A DNA stretch of 64,000 nt from Planctomycetaceae bacterium (GCA_029259845.1 JAJDEI010000016.1:1-64000); one strand, 5' to 3'; positions 46,536 to 55,988 are shown, counted from the stretch's first letter. A program made the numbers and translations. The notes: generated by a model from the letters alone, not told the origin.

Positions 46536-49466
46536 ATGCGCAGGGGTCCCACGTCCGTTGGTTTCCCGGCCCGAGCAGGATTGGTGGCATTTATTGTCAC
46601 GATGATGTGCTCCGCTGTCGTCTGTGCGCAGCCCGGGTCACGTGGCATGACGGGCGGACCGGGCGGAATGGCCGCGCCGGCTCCGCGAGCCGCGCCCCGC
46701 CGCCGGCAGTCCTTTTCGCCGGGGACGGCCGATCCCTCCGCAGCGCCGATCGTGGAGATCGTCATCGAAGGCAACGCCACGATTCCCGATTTCGCGGTCC
46801 TTCAGCAACTCACGATCAAAACGGGACGTCCCGCCTCGGCGACGCAGGTCAACGACGACGTCCGCCGGTTACTGGAAACCGAATGGTTCAGCAATGTCAC
46901 TCCGGTCTACCGAAACTCCGACGACGGGGTCGTTCTGGTTTTTCGGGTGATGGAGCGGCCGGTTGTCCGCAGTGTCGAATTCCGAGGCAACAAAAAAATC
47001 AAGACGAAGGTGCTAACCGCCGAGACCGGTCTCAAGAAAGGGGCCCCCTTCGATGTGTCAATCAACGAGGAGGCGGCTCAGCGAATCCGACGGCTGTACA
47101 AAGACAAAGGGTACATGCACGCCACGGTTGTTCTCGAAAAAGGAGATGATCCGTTGGACCGGGAGGTCGTGTTCGTCATCAGTGAGCGGGCCAAGGTCAA
47201 AGTACGGAAGGTCAGCATTCAAGGTAATAAATTCGTCCGCGACGGCGTCCTCAAGATCGGCAAGCAGACCAAACCGGCCATCCTGAGGCTGGTCGGCGGC
47301 AATTACGATCCGGAGAGCCTCCCCAGCGACGCGGCTGCCATCGAGCAATACTACCAGAACCTCGGATTTTTCGATGTCGAGGTCACCTCGGCCACCCACT
47401 GGGCCAATGCGGAGAAATCGTTAATCGATGTTGTCTTCCGCGTTCAAGAAGGGCCGCGATTCAAGGTTCGCAGGGCGGAACTGAACGGTTTCGACGTTGT
47501 GAGCGAACAACAGCTTCGCAAGGATCTGAAACTCGTCGCCGGGACTGAGTTCAATGCCCGGTTTCTTCGGGAAGATGTCGAAAGCATGAAGTCGCAGTAC
47601 GACGAACTGGGAAGACTGTTCGCCACCGTCGACCCGCAGATCGTCTTCCTGGAGGAGTCCGGCGTCGTCGACCTCGTCTACCAGATCGACGAAGACATTC
47701 CCCGCTACGTCGGTAAGATCAACATCCAGGTGCGCGGCGATCAGCCCCACACCAAGGAAGATGTCATTCGCAACCAGGTGAGTGCGTACATTCGACCGGG
47801 CCAGTTGGCGAAAGCCAGTTCGATCCGCCGCATGCAGGCGCGGCTGAACGGCAGCCAACTCTGGGACCGGGCGCAGCCGGTCGCCGTCGACATTCGTCGC
47901 GTCGACGGCTCCGAGTACGTGGCCGCTTTCGTCAATCGCGGCCAGTCCGATTCCGGCAAACCGGCGAAGAACGTTCGCACATTCCGGCCGCTCACGTTCG
48001 GGCATAGCCTCGCACCGGCGGACCGGTCGAAACTGCAACAGCCGTCGCCGTCGCACGCAGTCCGGCCGCCGCTCCCCGCGGGGCGCAGCCCGAGGGCTTT
48101 GGGTTCCCAACCCCCAACTGCAAACCCTCAGTCCTCAACCCCCACCCCCCAGCGCTCAACTCTCAACCCTCAACTCGCAACTCCCAACGCTCAATCCTCA
48201 ACTCTTAACCCGAAACAAGAAACCCACCTGTGGCCGCTCTCGCCTCCCGATCAGGTCATCCGCGCCCAGAGCGAGGACGTGTTTCGTTCGCAGAGCATCG
48301 ACCGCCGCGGCCAACCGGTGCCGCAGGATTTGCTGCAGGGGGGCTCGCCCCAGGGAGATCCGTTCGGCAATGGCCTTCGTGGTCCGAGTCCTCCCGGTTT
48401 CATTGACGTCGACATTGCCGCCACCGAGGCCCGCACCGGACGGCTGATGTTCGGCGTGGGCGTTAACAGCAATGCGGGTGTTGTCGGTTCGATCATTCTC
48501 GAAGAGAACAACTTCGACATCCTCCGGCCCCCTCGCAGTTTTGCCGACATCGCCAACGGGACCGCGTGGCGTGGCGGCGGGCAGAGCTTCCGCATTGAGG
48601 CGGTCCCCGGAAACGTCGTCAGCCGGTATCTCGTCAGTTGGCAGGATCCCTTCTTCCTCAATACCGACTTCAGCCTGGGCACGAGCGGCTTCTACTACAC
48701 GCGGTTCTTCGACAACTGGACGGAAGAGCGGCTCGGCGGTCGGATTACACTCGGTCGGTTGCTCGGAAATTTCTGGTCGCTCGGCGGGACGATGCGGTTG
48801 GAAAATGTCCTGGTCCGTGACATCGACACGCCCACGCCGCCATCCCTGGCAGCCGTCCGGGGAGACAATTTCCTCTCGACCGCACGAGTCGCCCTCTCCC
48901 ACGACACACGGGATTCTTCCTTCCTCCCCACGATGGGGCATATGGTCGAATTGTCCTACGAACAGGGCATTGCCGACTTCACGTACCCTCGGGCGGAAGT
49001 CACTGCCAGCCAGTTCTTTACGTTGCGGGAACGTGCCGATGGCCGCGGCAAGCATATCCTGCAGCTTCAAGGCCAGGTCGGCTGGACGGGCAACAACACG
49101 CCGATCTTCGAAAAGTACTTTGCCGGTGGCTTCCAGTCGTTCCGCGGCTTTCAGTATCGCGGGGTCACACCCCGCAGCCCGGCTGGCATCGATCTCGGCG
49201 GCGAATTCATGCTCCTCGGGACGGCCGAATACATCATCCCGATCACGGCCGACGACGGCGTCCGCGGCGTCGTCTTCACCGATGTCGGTACCATCGAAGA
49301 CAGCGTCACGATCAATAGCTTCCGCGCCTCCGTCGGTGCCGGTCTGCGAATGGTGATCCCCGCGATGGGACCCGCTCCCATCGCCCTCGATTTCGCCTAC
49401 CCAATCGTGAAAGAGGACTTCGACGAGAAGCAAATCTTCAGCTTCTACGTTGGCTTCACACGATAG
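46536..49466 (+). CDS. bamA: Outer membrane protein assembly factor BamA (Omp85 family)
   Basis: About 976 aa from this start. A signal peptide (FPARAGLVAFIVTMM, cleavage near VCA-QP) is followed by a Gly/Pro/Ala-rich stretch and five POTRA domains (roughly residues 70-480; for example VRSVEFRGNKKIKTKVL and KVRKVSIQGNKFVRDGV). A low-complexity insert of Asn/Pro/Gln/Ser/Thr follows, then the C-terminal 16-strand barrel with the Omp85 motif GGFQSFRGFQYRG and a final strand ending in aromatic-rich FYVGFTR. BamA folds proteins into the outer membrane. The start is uncertain (ATG at 46491 and GTG at 46410 are alternatives); I choose the one giving a normal signal peptide. The insert between POTRA5 and barrel is unusual. 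Confidence 0.92.
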   Translation: MRRGPTSVGFPARAGLVAFIVTMMCSAVVCAQPGSRGMTGGPGGMAAPAPRAAPRRRQSFSPGTADPSAAPIVEIVIEGNATIPDFAVLQQLTIKTGRPASATQVNDDVRRLLETEWFSNVTPVYRNSDDGVVLVFRVMERPVVRSVEFRGNKKIKTKVLTAETGLKKGAPFDVSINEEAAQRIRRLYKDKGYMHATVVLEKGDDPLDREVVFVISERAKVKVRKVSIQGNKFVRDGVLKIGKQTKPAILRLVGGNYDPESLPSDAAAIEQYYQNLGFFDVEVTSATHWANAEKSLIDVVFRVQEGPRFKVRRAELNGFDVVSEQQLRKDLKLVAGTEFNARFLREDVESMKSQYDELGRLFATVDPQIVFLEESGVVDLVYQIDEDIPRYVGKINIQVRGDQPHTKEDVIRNQVSAYIRPGQLAKASSIRRMQARLNGSQLWDRAQPVAVDIRRVDGSEYVAAFVNRGQSDSGKPAKNVRTFRPLTFGHSLAPADRSKLQQPSPSHAVRPPLPAGRSPRALGSQPPTANPQSSTPTPQRSTLNPQLATPNAQSSTLNPKQETHLWPLSPPDQVIRAQSEDVFRSQSIDRRGQPVPQDLLQGGSPQGDPFGNGLRGPSPPGFIDVDIAATEARTGRLMFGVGVNSNAGVVGSIILEENNFDILRPPRSFADIANGTAWRGGGQSFRIEAVPGNVVSRYLVSWQDPFFLNTDFSLGTSGFYYTRFFDNWTEERLGGRITLGRLLGNFWSLGGTMRLENVLVRDIDTPTPPSLAAVRGDNFLSTARVALSHDTRDSSFLPTMGHMVELSYEQGIADFTYPRAEVTASQFFTLRERADGRGKHILQLQGQVGWTGNNTPIFEKYFAGGFQSFRGFQYRGVTPRSPAGIDLGGEFMLLGTAEYIIPITADDGVRGVVFTDVGTIEDSVTINSFRASVGAGLRMVIPAMGPAPIALDFAYPIVKEDFDEKQIFSFYVGFTR
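48104..48226 (+). repeat. In-frame CAACYC low-complexity repeat inside bamA
   Basis: About 120 bp of degenerate CCAAC/TCAAC/CTCAA words, with strongly C/A/T-biased composition and almost no G on the plus strand. It encodes alternating Pro, Asn, Gln, Ser and Thr (about 40 residues) between POTRA5 and the barrel. It keeps the reading frame and differs sharply from the GC-rich sequence on both sides. Confidence 0.8.
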
Positions 49467-49535
49467 CCCGCAGCGCCCGTCACGGCTTGTTCGATGTTTC
49501 CAGAGTCCCCATCGGGAACAACGGACCGCCCAAAC

Positions 49536-49560
49536 GTTTAGCCGCGCCCGCCAGGAAGCG
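49536..49560 (+). repeat. GTTTAGCCGC-family repeat, single copy
   Basis: The word GTTTAGCCGC followed by CCCGCCAGGAAGCG matches the arms of the inverted pair at 53217-53318 except at a few positions. It lies in the 216-bp gap between the Omp85 gene and the oxidoreductase gene. Confidence 0.7.
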
Positions 49561-49682
49561 CGCCCCGCCCCCGTCTTCCGGCCCCGACTGCTTGACGAAC
49601 GGGCAACAACTGCCGACGCTTACGGGCAGTCACATTGGCCACAATCACCACGGGACCATCATCAGCCGCAATCGGAAGTTTC

Positions 49683-51002
49683 ATGTCTGAACCCCACCCA
49701 CGCCTGAAGGTCGCCATCATCGGCGGCGGAATGTTCTTTGACGACATCATCGGCCAGAGTTTCAAGGACTTCATGCGGGGCGGCATCGCCGGTGCGCTCA
49801 CCAGCATCGGCATGAGCCATCTCGCCTCAGTGGTGGCGGATGTCGGCATTGATGTCTGTGCGGTCGGCACCCGCAGTGAGAAGGGCGGGACGGCCGGCCG
49901 CATCGCCGCTTGGTTCGCCGAGGATTTTCCCGATCGCGCGATCGATGCCTGCTATGGAGAGAGCGTCTGGAAAGACATGCTGGCCAAGCACAGGCCCGAC
50001 GTGCTGTTCGTCGCCACGCCGGACCACGTCCACGCCGAACCGATTTTTGATGCGTTGGACGCCGGAGTTGATGTCATCACCGAAAAGCCGCTCTGTCTGA
50101 CGACCCGCGAAGCGGACCGCATCATCGCCAAGGCAACAGACGCCCAGCGGATCGTCGCCGTCGACATGCACAAGCGATACGATCCGTTCGTCCGCGAAAT
50201 GATGCAGAAGGCCCCACAGCAGTATGGGACCATCAACCGGGTGCGGGCCGTTCTCGAAGAACCGCTCGAAGTCAGCACGGAGATTTTCGCCTGGGCCGAG
50301 CAAAGCAATCCGTTCGCCTATGTCGGCTGCCACTGGCTCGATGTCGTGCATCACTACCTGAAGGTCAAGCCGGTCTCGGTGTTTGCGACCGGACAGAAAA
50401 ACCTGTTGCTGCATTGGGACGAACATCACCGGGAAATCGCCAGCCGCCGCGGTGTCGAGCCCTCCACATTCAAGCGGCAGGGGCCCATCAATACCTGGGA
50501 CAGCATCGACGTCGCTGTCACTTACGACAACGGCATGCGAGGCGACTACAACAACAACTGGATCAACCCGGCCGAGTTCGAAGGCGCGGTCAATCAGGAG
50601 ATCGAACTGTACGGCATCTACGGGCGCGGCATGGTTGACCAGCAGGACCGCGGCTATCGCGAAGCGATCATCGGTGACGGTTCCCGCACGCGAAATCCGT
50701 CCTTCGGCGGGCGCATTCATCACCACGGCGGTTATCTCGAATTGTTCGGCTATGGCAAGGCGTCGATCGCAGCCGGACTGCTCGCCATCATCCGCCGCCG
50801 CATCCTCGGCGAATCGCTCGACGACCTCGACGAGACCTACCCCACCGCCGCCAGCCAGCGCGACATTGTGCGGGTCATCGAAGCGGCTTCCCATGTCGCC
50901 GCCATCAACTATGAGCGTTTCCAGGCGGGCCAAGGCACGCCGGTCACTGCGATCCTCGACGCTTCGGAGATTCGCATCATCGACCCGATCGCCGAGTCGT
51001 AA
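49683..51002 (+). CDS. Gfo/Idh/MocA-family oxidoreductase
   Basis: A 439-aa NAD(P)-dependent oxidoreductase. The Rossmann N-terminus reads KVAIIGGGMFFDDIIGQSF, and the conserved DVLFVATPDHVHAEP is followed by the family motif ITEKPLCLT. The C-terminal domain contains GCHWLDVVHHYL, with the histidines common in this family. Substrates are usually sugars, inositols or their derivatives; the one here is unknown. An unusual insertion after the dinucleotide motif (DFMRGGIAGALTSIGMSH) distinguishes a planctomycete-type subgroup. The start is the ATG at MSEPHPRLK. No operon partner is seen. Confidence 0.92.
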   Translation: MSEPHPRLKVAIIGGGMFFDDIIGQSFKDFMRGGIAGALTSIGMSHLASVVADVGIDVCAVGTRSEKGGTAGRIAAWFAEDFPDRAIDACYGESVWKDMLAKHRPDVLFVATPDHVHAEPIFDALDAGVDVITEKPLCLTTREADRIIAKATDAQRIVAVDMHKRYDPFVREMMQKAPQQYGTINRVRAVLEEPLEVSTEIFAWAEQSNPFAYVGCHWLDVVHHYLKVKPVSVFATGQKNLLLHWDEHHREIASRRGVEPSTFKRQGPINTWDSIDVAVTYDNGMRGDYNNNWINPAEFEGAVNQEIELYGIYGRGMVDQQDRGYREAIIGDGSRTRNPSFGGRIHHHGGYLELFGYGKASIAAGLLAIIRRRILGESLDDLDETYPTAASQRDIVRVIEAASHVAAINYERFQAGQGTPVTAILDASEIRIIDPIAES

Positions 51003-51152
51003 GTCACGTATCGGCGATCGCTCGGAATGCCAGCAACATCGCTTGCGGTTTCGCACGTCCCTTTTCGGTACGGTCGGCGCCACGCGTTTCGCTAATCCGC
51101 AAGCGTAAGTGCGGCATCCCGCCGAGTTCGGGAATCGGAGGAGTGCCAGTGA

Positions 51153-51809
51153 CTATGTCCCGTCTGAGGCGCTTTCGGTCTCATTCAATTGAACCCGAAA
51201 AACTCCCGCAGCGAGCGCTCCGCCCGTGAGGGGCCCAACGAGATACAGCCAGAGGTGCCGCCACGAGCCTCCGCCGAGGGTTGCGTGGATGATGGTCGGG
51301 CCGATGCCGACGGCCGGGTTGAATGCGCCTCCGGAAACCGCTCCTCCCGCGAACGCAGCGACGACGATCGTGAATCCGATGGCCAGACCGTAAAAGGAAT
51401 TCCCTTCGGTGGCGGGGGACGTTGCCACGTTCAGCACGACCAACGCCAAGGCAAAGGTATACAGGATTTCGACGACCAGCGCTTGCAGCGAGGTTGCCGT
51501 CGCTCCGGGAGCCGGGGCGAACGTCTGCCCCAGGATAACCCGCACCAATACAGCCGCCGTCAACGCGCCGGCCACTTGGGCGACCCAATAGGGGATCAGG
51601 TCCTGGGCCGGCAATTTCCCGCGCAGGAAGACCGCCAGCGAAACCGCCGGGTTGTAGTGCCCGCCGGAGATGTGCCCGCCCATATACACCATCACCATCA
51701 GCGACGCCCCAATTGCCAACGGGGCCAGCGGCGTTCCCCCCAGCACCGTCAGTCCGATGGTGAGAACGAGAAACAATGTGCCAATGAACTCTGTGACGTA
51801 CCTGCTCAT
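51153..51809 (-). CDS. Aquaporin/MIP-family channel with altered selectivity filter
   Basis: A 218-aa six-helix channel. Both NPA boxes are present: HYNPAVSLA (Asn53) and AFNPAVGIG (Asn164). The Arg that usually follows the second NPA (NPAR) is Val here, which would widen or change the aromatic/arginine filter. It could therefore pass substrates other than water, such as glycerol, urea, ammonia or gases; this is inference. The start is the ATG at MSRYVTEF, with AAGGG at proper distance; another ATG lies two codons upstream. The upstream neighbour on the same strand is mutY, 190 bp away. Confidence 0.9.
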   Translation of the reverse strand: MSRYVTEFIGTLFLVLTIGLTVLGGTPLAPLAIGASLMVMVYMGGHISGGHYNPAVSLAVFLRGKLPAQDLIPYWVAQVAGALTAAVLVRVILGQTFAPAPGATATSLQALVVEILYTFALALVVLNVATSPATEGNSFYGLAIGFTIVVAAFAGGAVSGGAFNPAVGIGPTIIHATLGGGSWRHLWLYLVGPLTGGALAAGVFRVQLNETESASDGT

Positions 51810-52000
51810 GCGCATCCCTTGGTGTAAAAAGCCTTCGCCAACGCGATCCCAATCCGGTTTGTCCACATGCCGGTCTGTCCACATGGAAGCCGGCGCTTCT
51901 CTCACTTGGAGGGCCGGACAGCCAGCGCCCGTGGGACTCGGCAGACAGGCTACGATGATCGGCGTCGCTTCACAAGCGCTCCGGGATCTGATTCTCCGGT

Positions 52001-53167
52001 CTATCGCGCGGTCGTGGCAGCGATCTGAGTGGCCAGTTTGCGGGCAGTGACGGAGAGGGGGAATAGTTCGAACCGGCTGGGGCGGACCCATTGCAAGGGA
52101 GCGGATGATCGTTTCAGGCGACCGGTCGCATACTCCGCACGCAGGCAGTGGAGCGTGATGCGATAGCGGGTCACCGTGTGCTTGAACGTTGTCAGAGGGA
52201 TCGGTGCCTCGATGGAGATTCCGGTCAGCAGGCGGACCCGATCGGAGAGCGCGGTCCTTTGAGAGGCGGACGGCTCTTTCCCGGATTGCTGGTGATTGTT
52301 CGCAGCGATGCCGGCAGCAAGCTCGAAACGCGGAAAGTCCCATAGCCCGGCCCATCGTTCGGATTCGCCGCGCTGCCGCAGTAAGTACGCCCCGCGTTTG
52401 TGCACGGCGACAGCCGCTTCAGAGACCGCAGTCAGGGGGGCCGGCTTGACGAGGCGGGGGACCTCCTGCTGCCGTCCATCTCGGAAGGCGGCGCAGCAGG
52501 TGCGCAGCGGGCAGCGGCAACAATCGGGCTCCGTCGGCACGCAAACGGTCGCCCCCAGATCCATCAGAGCCTGATTGAACTCGCCCGCCCGACGCCGCGG
52601 AAGGACGTGTTCGGCGAAGTCCCAGAGCAGCCGTTGTCCCTGCGTCGAACGGGGGTCGCCATCGCATGCCAGCAAGCGACAGTATAGCCGCAACGTGTTC
52701 GCCTCGACGATCGGAGCGGATTGATCGAAGGCGAACGAAGCAATCGCTCCGGCGGTGTAGCGGCCGATGCCGGGGAGCGAGAGGAGCGTCGGCACGTCCC
52801 GGGGAAACTGTGCGTCGAATTCCGTCACCAGGCGACGGGCCGTCTTGTGAATGTTGCGAGCGCGGCTGTAATATCCAAGCCCCTCCCACATCCGGAGCAC
52901 GTCGCGCTCATCAGCCGCCGCGAGGCTGGGGAGGTCCGGAAAACGGGCGAGAAACCGCTCGTAATACGGGACGACGGCGGTGACGGTCGTCTGTTGCAGC
53001 ATGATCTCGCTGATCCAGACGCGATACGGGTCCCCCTCGTTCCGCCAAGGCAGGTGGCGCCCGTGTCGCTCATGCCAACGGAACAGGTTGCGGCGCAGCC
53101 GGGACAACATCCCCGGCGGGAACAGCGACGGAACGTCCATTCGTGCGGTGGAGAGTTTCGGATTCAT
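52001..53167 (-). CDS. mutY: A/G-specific adenine DNA glycosylase MutY
   Basis: A 388-aa MutY that removes adenine mispaired with 8-oxoguanine. Catalytic Glu54 is in WISEIMLQQT. The helix-hairpin-helix is LPGIGRYTAGAIASFAF. The position of catalytic Asp138 of E. coli MutY is Glu155 here (PIVEANTLRL). The [4Fe-4S] loop is C-x6-C-x2-C-x5-C (CVPTEPDCCRCPLRTCC). A C-terminal NUDIX-like domain (about 240-370, AVAVHKRGAYLLRQRG and WAGLWDFPRF) recognises 8-oxoG. The length is normal. The gene is divergent from dapF, with an inverted-repeat pair between them. The start is the first ATG; an ATG nine codons later is possible. Confidence 0.95.
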   Translation of the reverse strand: MNPKLSTARMDVPSLFPPGMLSRLRRNLFRWHERHGRHLPWRNEGDPYRVWISEIMLQQTTVTAVVPYYERFLARFPDLPSLAAADERDVLRMWEGLGYYSRARNIHKTARRLVTEFDAQFPRDVPTLLSLPGIGRYTAGAIASFAFDQSAPIVEANTLRLYCRLLACDGDPRSTQGQRLLWDFAEHVLPRRRAGEFNQALMDLGATVCVPTEPDCCRCPLRTCCAAFRDGRQQEVPRLVKPAPLTAVSEAAVAVHKRGAYLLRQRGESERWAGLWDFPRFELAAGIAANNHQQSGKEPSASQRTALSDRVRLLTGISIEAPIPLTTFKHTVTRYRITLHCLRAEYATGRLKRSSAPLQWVRPSRFELFPLSVTARKLATQIAATTAR

Positions 53168-53216
53168 CGGCGGTCGGATTGTGGGATCGCGCGTGTTTTT
53201 TGGTCGCGCCCGTCAA

Positions 53217-53318
53217 GTTTAGCCGCACCCGCTAGGAAGCGGATACGGACCGGGGGTGAATGCTTCCGGATGCTCGCGATTCGTGTGATGGTCCGCTTCC
53301 TAGCGGGTGCGGCTAAAC
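53217..53318. repeat. Perfect 27-bp inverted repeat of the GTTTAGCCGC family
   Basis: The arm at 53217-53243 (starting GTTTAGCCGCACCCGCTAGG) is repeated exactly inverted at 53292-53318, with 48 bp between. A third, partial copy in the second orientation (TGGCGGTCGCGGCTAAAC) follows at 53323-53340. The same word occurs at 49536-49560 and, in shortened form, near 54370. It lies in the divergent promoter region of mutY and dapF. Confidence 0.88.
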
Positions 53319-53475
53319 GATCTGGCGGTCGCGGCTAAACAATGTTCGCGCGGAGCCGCGCCCGGCACTGGTCTGCGAACCGTCCGATCTCGTATTCTGA
53401 GCGGACCGAATTGACGGGCCGGCCGAACCGTACGCAGAGAGATCGTGTCGGAAAAAGACAACCGGAGACGAGACG

Positions 53476-54321
53476 ATGCAGTTCATCAAGATGCACGGGG
53501 CAGGGAACGATTACGTCTACGTCGACTGCTTTCGAGAGCCGATCACAGGTGATGTGAGCCAACTGGCCCGGGCGGTCAGCGATCGGCACACGGGGGTCGG
53601 GGGGGATGGGCTGGTGTTGATCACGCCGTCCGAGCAGGCCCCGGTCCGCATGCGGATGTTCAACGCCGACGGCAGCGAAGCAGAGATGTGCGGCAACGCC
53701 CTCCGTTGCGTCGCCAAGTACGCGGCCGAGCAAGGTCTGGCGAGCGGTGACGAGTTTCCGGTCGAAACAGGGACCGGACTGCTGACAGTCTCGATTGTCG
53801 AGAGGAGCGGAGGGCGGGTCGAGGAGGTGCAGGTCAACATGGGGGCCCCGATTTTGAAGTCGGCCGACATCCCCACGACGCTGCCGGGCGATCCCCCCCT
53901 CAACGAACCGCTACAAGTTGGCGGCGACATGTTCGAGGTGACGTGTGTCTCGATGGGCAATCCGCACTGCATCACCTTCGTCGATGAAATCACCGACGCC
54001 CATGTGCTCACGCTCGGACCGCAGATTGAGACGCATGCGGTTTTCCCCAACCGCGTGAATGCCGAATTCATCCGCGTGCTTTCGCCGGATGCGTTTGAAA
54101 TGCGGGTCTGGGAGCGGGGCAGCGGCGAAACGATGGCTTGCGGCACCGGCGCGTGTGCAGCCGCCGTCGCCGGCGTTCTCACCGGCCGGACGAACCGGCA
54201 GGTCCGCGCCCATCTCCGCGGCGGCGAGCTGCTGTTGAACTGGACCGAGCAGGGCGACGTACTAATGACCGGCCCGGCGACGGAGGTCTTTCGCGGCGAG
54301 TGGTCCCGCGGCGGCGCCTGA
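53476..54321 (+). CDS. dapF: Diaminopimelate epimerase
   Basis: A 281-aa DapF, which converts LL- to meso-diaminopimelate for lysine and peptidoglycan synthesis. The two catalytic Cys are clear: Cys72 in [11 protein letters not shown] and the second in [13 protein letters not shown]. The conserved [15 protein letters not shown] start, [10 protein letters not shown] and [10 protein letters not shown] are all present. GGAG lies 8 bases before the ATG. It is convergent with pckA, with 83 bp between stop codons. Peptidoglycan synthesis in planctomycetes agrees with this gene. Confidence 0.97.
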   Translation: MQFIKMHGAGNDYVYVDCFREPITGDVSQLARAVSDRHTGVGGDGLVLITPSEQAPVRMRMFNADGSEAEMCGNALRCVAKYAAEQGLASGDEFPVETGTGLLTVSIVERSGGRVEEVQVNMGAPILKSADIPTTLPGDPPLNEPLQVGGDMFEVTCVSMGNPHCITFVDEITDAHVLTLGPQIETHAVFPNRVNAEFIRVLSPDAFEMRVWERGSGETMACGTGACAAAVAGVLTGRTNRQVRAHLRGGELLLNWTEQGDVLMTGPATEVFRGEWSRGGA

Positions 54322-54354
54322 ACGGCGGGTTTGTGGCGCGAGCAGTGTGCGCCG

Positions 54355-54372
54355 CGCGGAGCAAGCTCCGCG
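54355..54372. terminator. Hairpin between convergent dapF and pckA
   Basis: CGCGGAGC (54355-54362) and GCTCCGCG (54365-54372) form an 8-bp stem with a 2-base loop, followed by GCTAAA. It lies midway between two stop codons and may end transcription from both sides. Its right edge (GCGGCTAAA) matches the end of the GTTTAGCCGC repeat family. Confidence 0.5.
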
Positions 54373-54404
54373 GCTAAATGGGCTTTCGGTGGAACGAACT
54401 CCTA

Positions 54405-55988
54405 TCAGCGGGGGCCGGCCTTGCGGACTTCTTCACTGGCCGTGTCGGAGTATTTGGTGAAGTTCTTGCGGAACAGGTCCGCGAGCTTCGCTGCGGTCTG
54501 ATCGTAGGCGGCGGGGTCTGGCCAGGTGTCCCGTGGCCGCAGGAGATTGGGAGCGACGCCCGGACACTCCTGGACCACCTCGAAGCCGAAGACCGGATCG
54601 GTTTCGGTTTTCGCGTCGTTCAGTTGTCCGGCGTGAATGGCATCGACGATGGACCGGGTGGCGGACAGGCTCATGCGTTCGCCCGTGCCGTAACTTCCCC
54701 CGGACCAGCCGGTGTTGACGAGCCACGCCTGGGACTGGTGCTCCTGCATCTTGGCGGCGAGCAACTCGGCATACTTGGCGGGATGCCAGACGAGGAACGG
54801 TCCGCCGAAGCAGGGGGAGAACACGGCTTGCGGCTCGGTGATGCCGACTTCGGTGCCGGCCACCTTGGCGGTGTACCCGCTGATGAAATGGTACATTGCC
54901 TGCGACGGGGTGAGCTTGCTGACGGGAGGCAGCACGCCGAAGGCGTCGCAGGTGAGAAAGATGACATCGCGCGGATGACCGGCGACGCAGGGGATCTTCG
55001 CATTGCGGATGTGCTCGAAGGGGTACGCTGCGCGGGTATTTTGGGTGATGGAGATGTCGGAAAAATCGACAGCGTGCGTTTCGCGGTCATAGGCGACGTT
55101 CTCCAGGACCGAACCGAATGTGATCGCCTCAAAGATTTCCGGTTCCGATTCCGGACTGAGGAAGATCGCCTTGGCGTAACAGCCGCCTTCGATGTTGAAG
55201 ATGCCGTCGTTGCTCCAGCAGTGCTCGTCGTCGCCGATCAGCAGCCGCTTGGGGTCAGCCGAAAGGGTCGTCTTGCCGGTTCCGGAAAGGCCGAACAAGA
55301 CTGAACTGCGTCCGGTTTCGCGGTCGGTCGTCGCCGAGCAGTGCATCGACAGCACACCCTGCTTGGGCATGAAATAGTTCATCAGGGTGAACACGCCCTT
55401 TTTCATCTCGCCAGCGTATTCGGTGCCGAGGATGACCATTTGCCGCGTGTCGAGCGACAGGCTGACGCTCGTTTTTGATGTCATGCCGGTCGTGTACCGG
55501 TTGGCGGGGAACTCTCCCGCGTTGAAGATGACCGCGTCCGGCTCGCCGAAGCCGGCCAGTTCTTCGGGGGTGGGGCGGATCAACATGTTGTGCATGAACA
55601 ACGCATGATAGGCCCGCGCACAAATTACACGCACCTTGAGCCGGTACTTGGGATCCCATCCGGCATACGCATCAATGCAGTACAACTGCGGGCGCGTATT
55701 GAGGTAATCGACCGACCGTTCAAGGTTGATGGCGTGCACATCCTCGGAAATAGGAATGTTGACGTCGCCCCACCAGATGTCTCCTGCGGTGTCCGCCTGC
55801 TTGACGATCCGCTTGTCGGTGGGGGAGCGGCCGGTCTTCTCGCCGGAGTATGCGATCAATGCCCCCGTGTCGGCGATGTCGCATTCCGGGTCGGCGCGAA
55901 TGGCGTCGCAGTACAACTGGGCAGGGGCCGGATTGCGGCTCACATTCGGGACTTGGATTCCGTGTTGTTTCAGGCAGATGGTACTCAT
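54405..55988 (-). CDS. pckA: ATP-dependent phosphoenolpyruvate carboxykinase
   Basis: A 527-aa PckA that converts oxaloacetate and ATP to PEP, CO2 and ADP, the first committed step of gluconeogenesis. The substrate-binding start SPTDKRIVK is present, as are the Mn2+/substrate Lys/His region (GEMKKGVFTLMNYFMP), the P-loop GLSGTGKTTLSADPKR, kinase-2 in LIGDDEHCW with FNIEGGCYAK, and the adenine-binding region near RAAYPFEHI. The length is normal for the ATP-dependent class. The start is the ATG at MSTICLKQHG. It is monocistronic and convergent with dapF. Confidence 0.97.
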   Translation of the reverse strand: MSTICLKQHGIQVPNVSRNPAPAQLYCDAIRADPECDIADTGALIAYSGEKTGRSPTDKRIVKQADTAGDIWWGDVNIPISEDVHAINLERSVDYLNTRPQLYCIDAYAGWDPKYRLKVRVICARAYHALFMHNMLIRPTPEELAGFGEPDAVIFNAGEFPANRYTTGMTSKTSVSLSLDTRQMVILGTEYAGEMKKGVFTLMNYFMPKQGVLSMHCSATTDRETGRSSVLFGLSGTGKTTLSADPKRLLIGDDEHCWSNDGIFNIEGGCYAKAIFLSPESEPEIFEAITFGSVLENVAYDRETHAVDFSDISITQNTRAAYPFEHIRNAKIPCVAGHPRDVIFLTCDAFGVLPPVSKLTPSQAMYHFISGYTAKVAGTEVGITEPQAVFSPCFGGPFLVWHPAKYAELLAAKMQEHQSQAWLVNTGWSGGSYGTGERMSLSATRSIVDAIHAGQLNDAKTETDPVFGFEVVQECPGVAPNLLRPRDTWPDPAAYDQTAAKLADLFRKNFTKYSDTASEEVRKAGPR

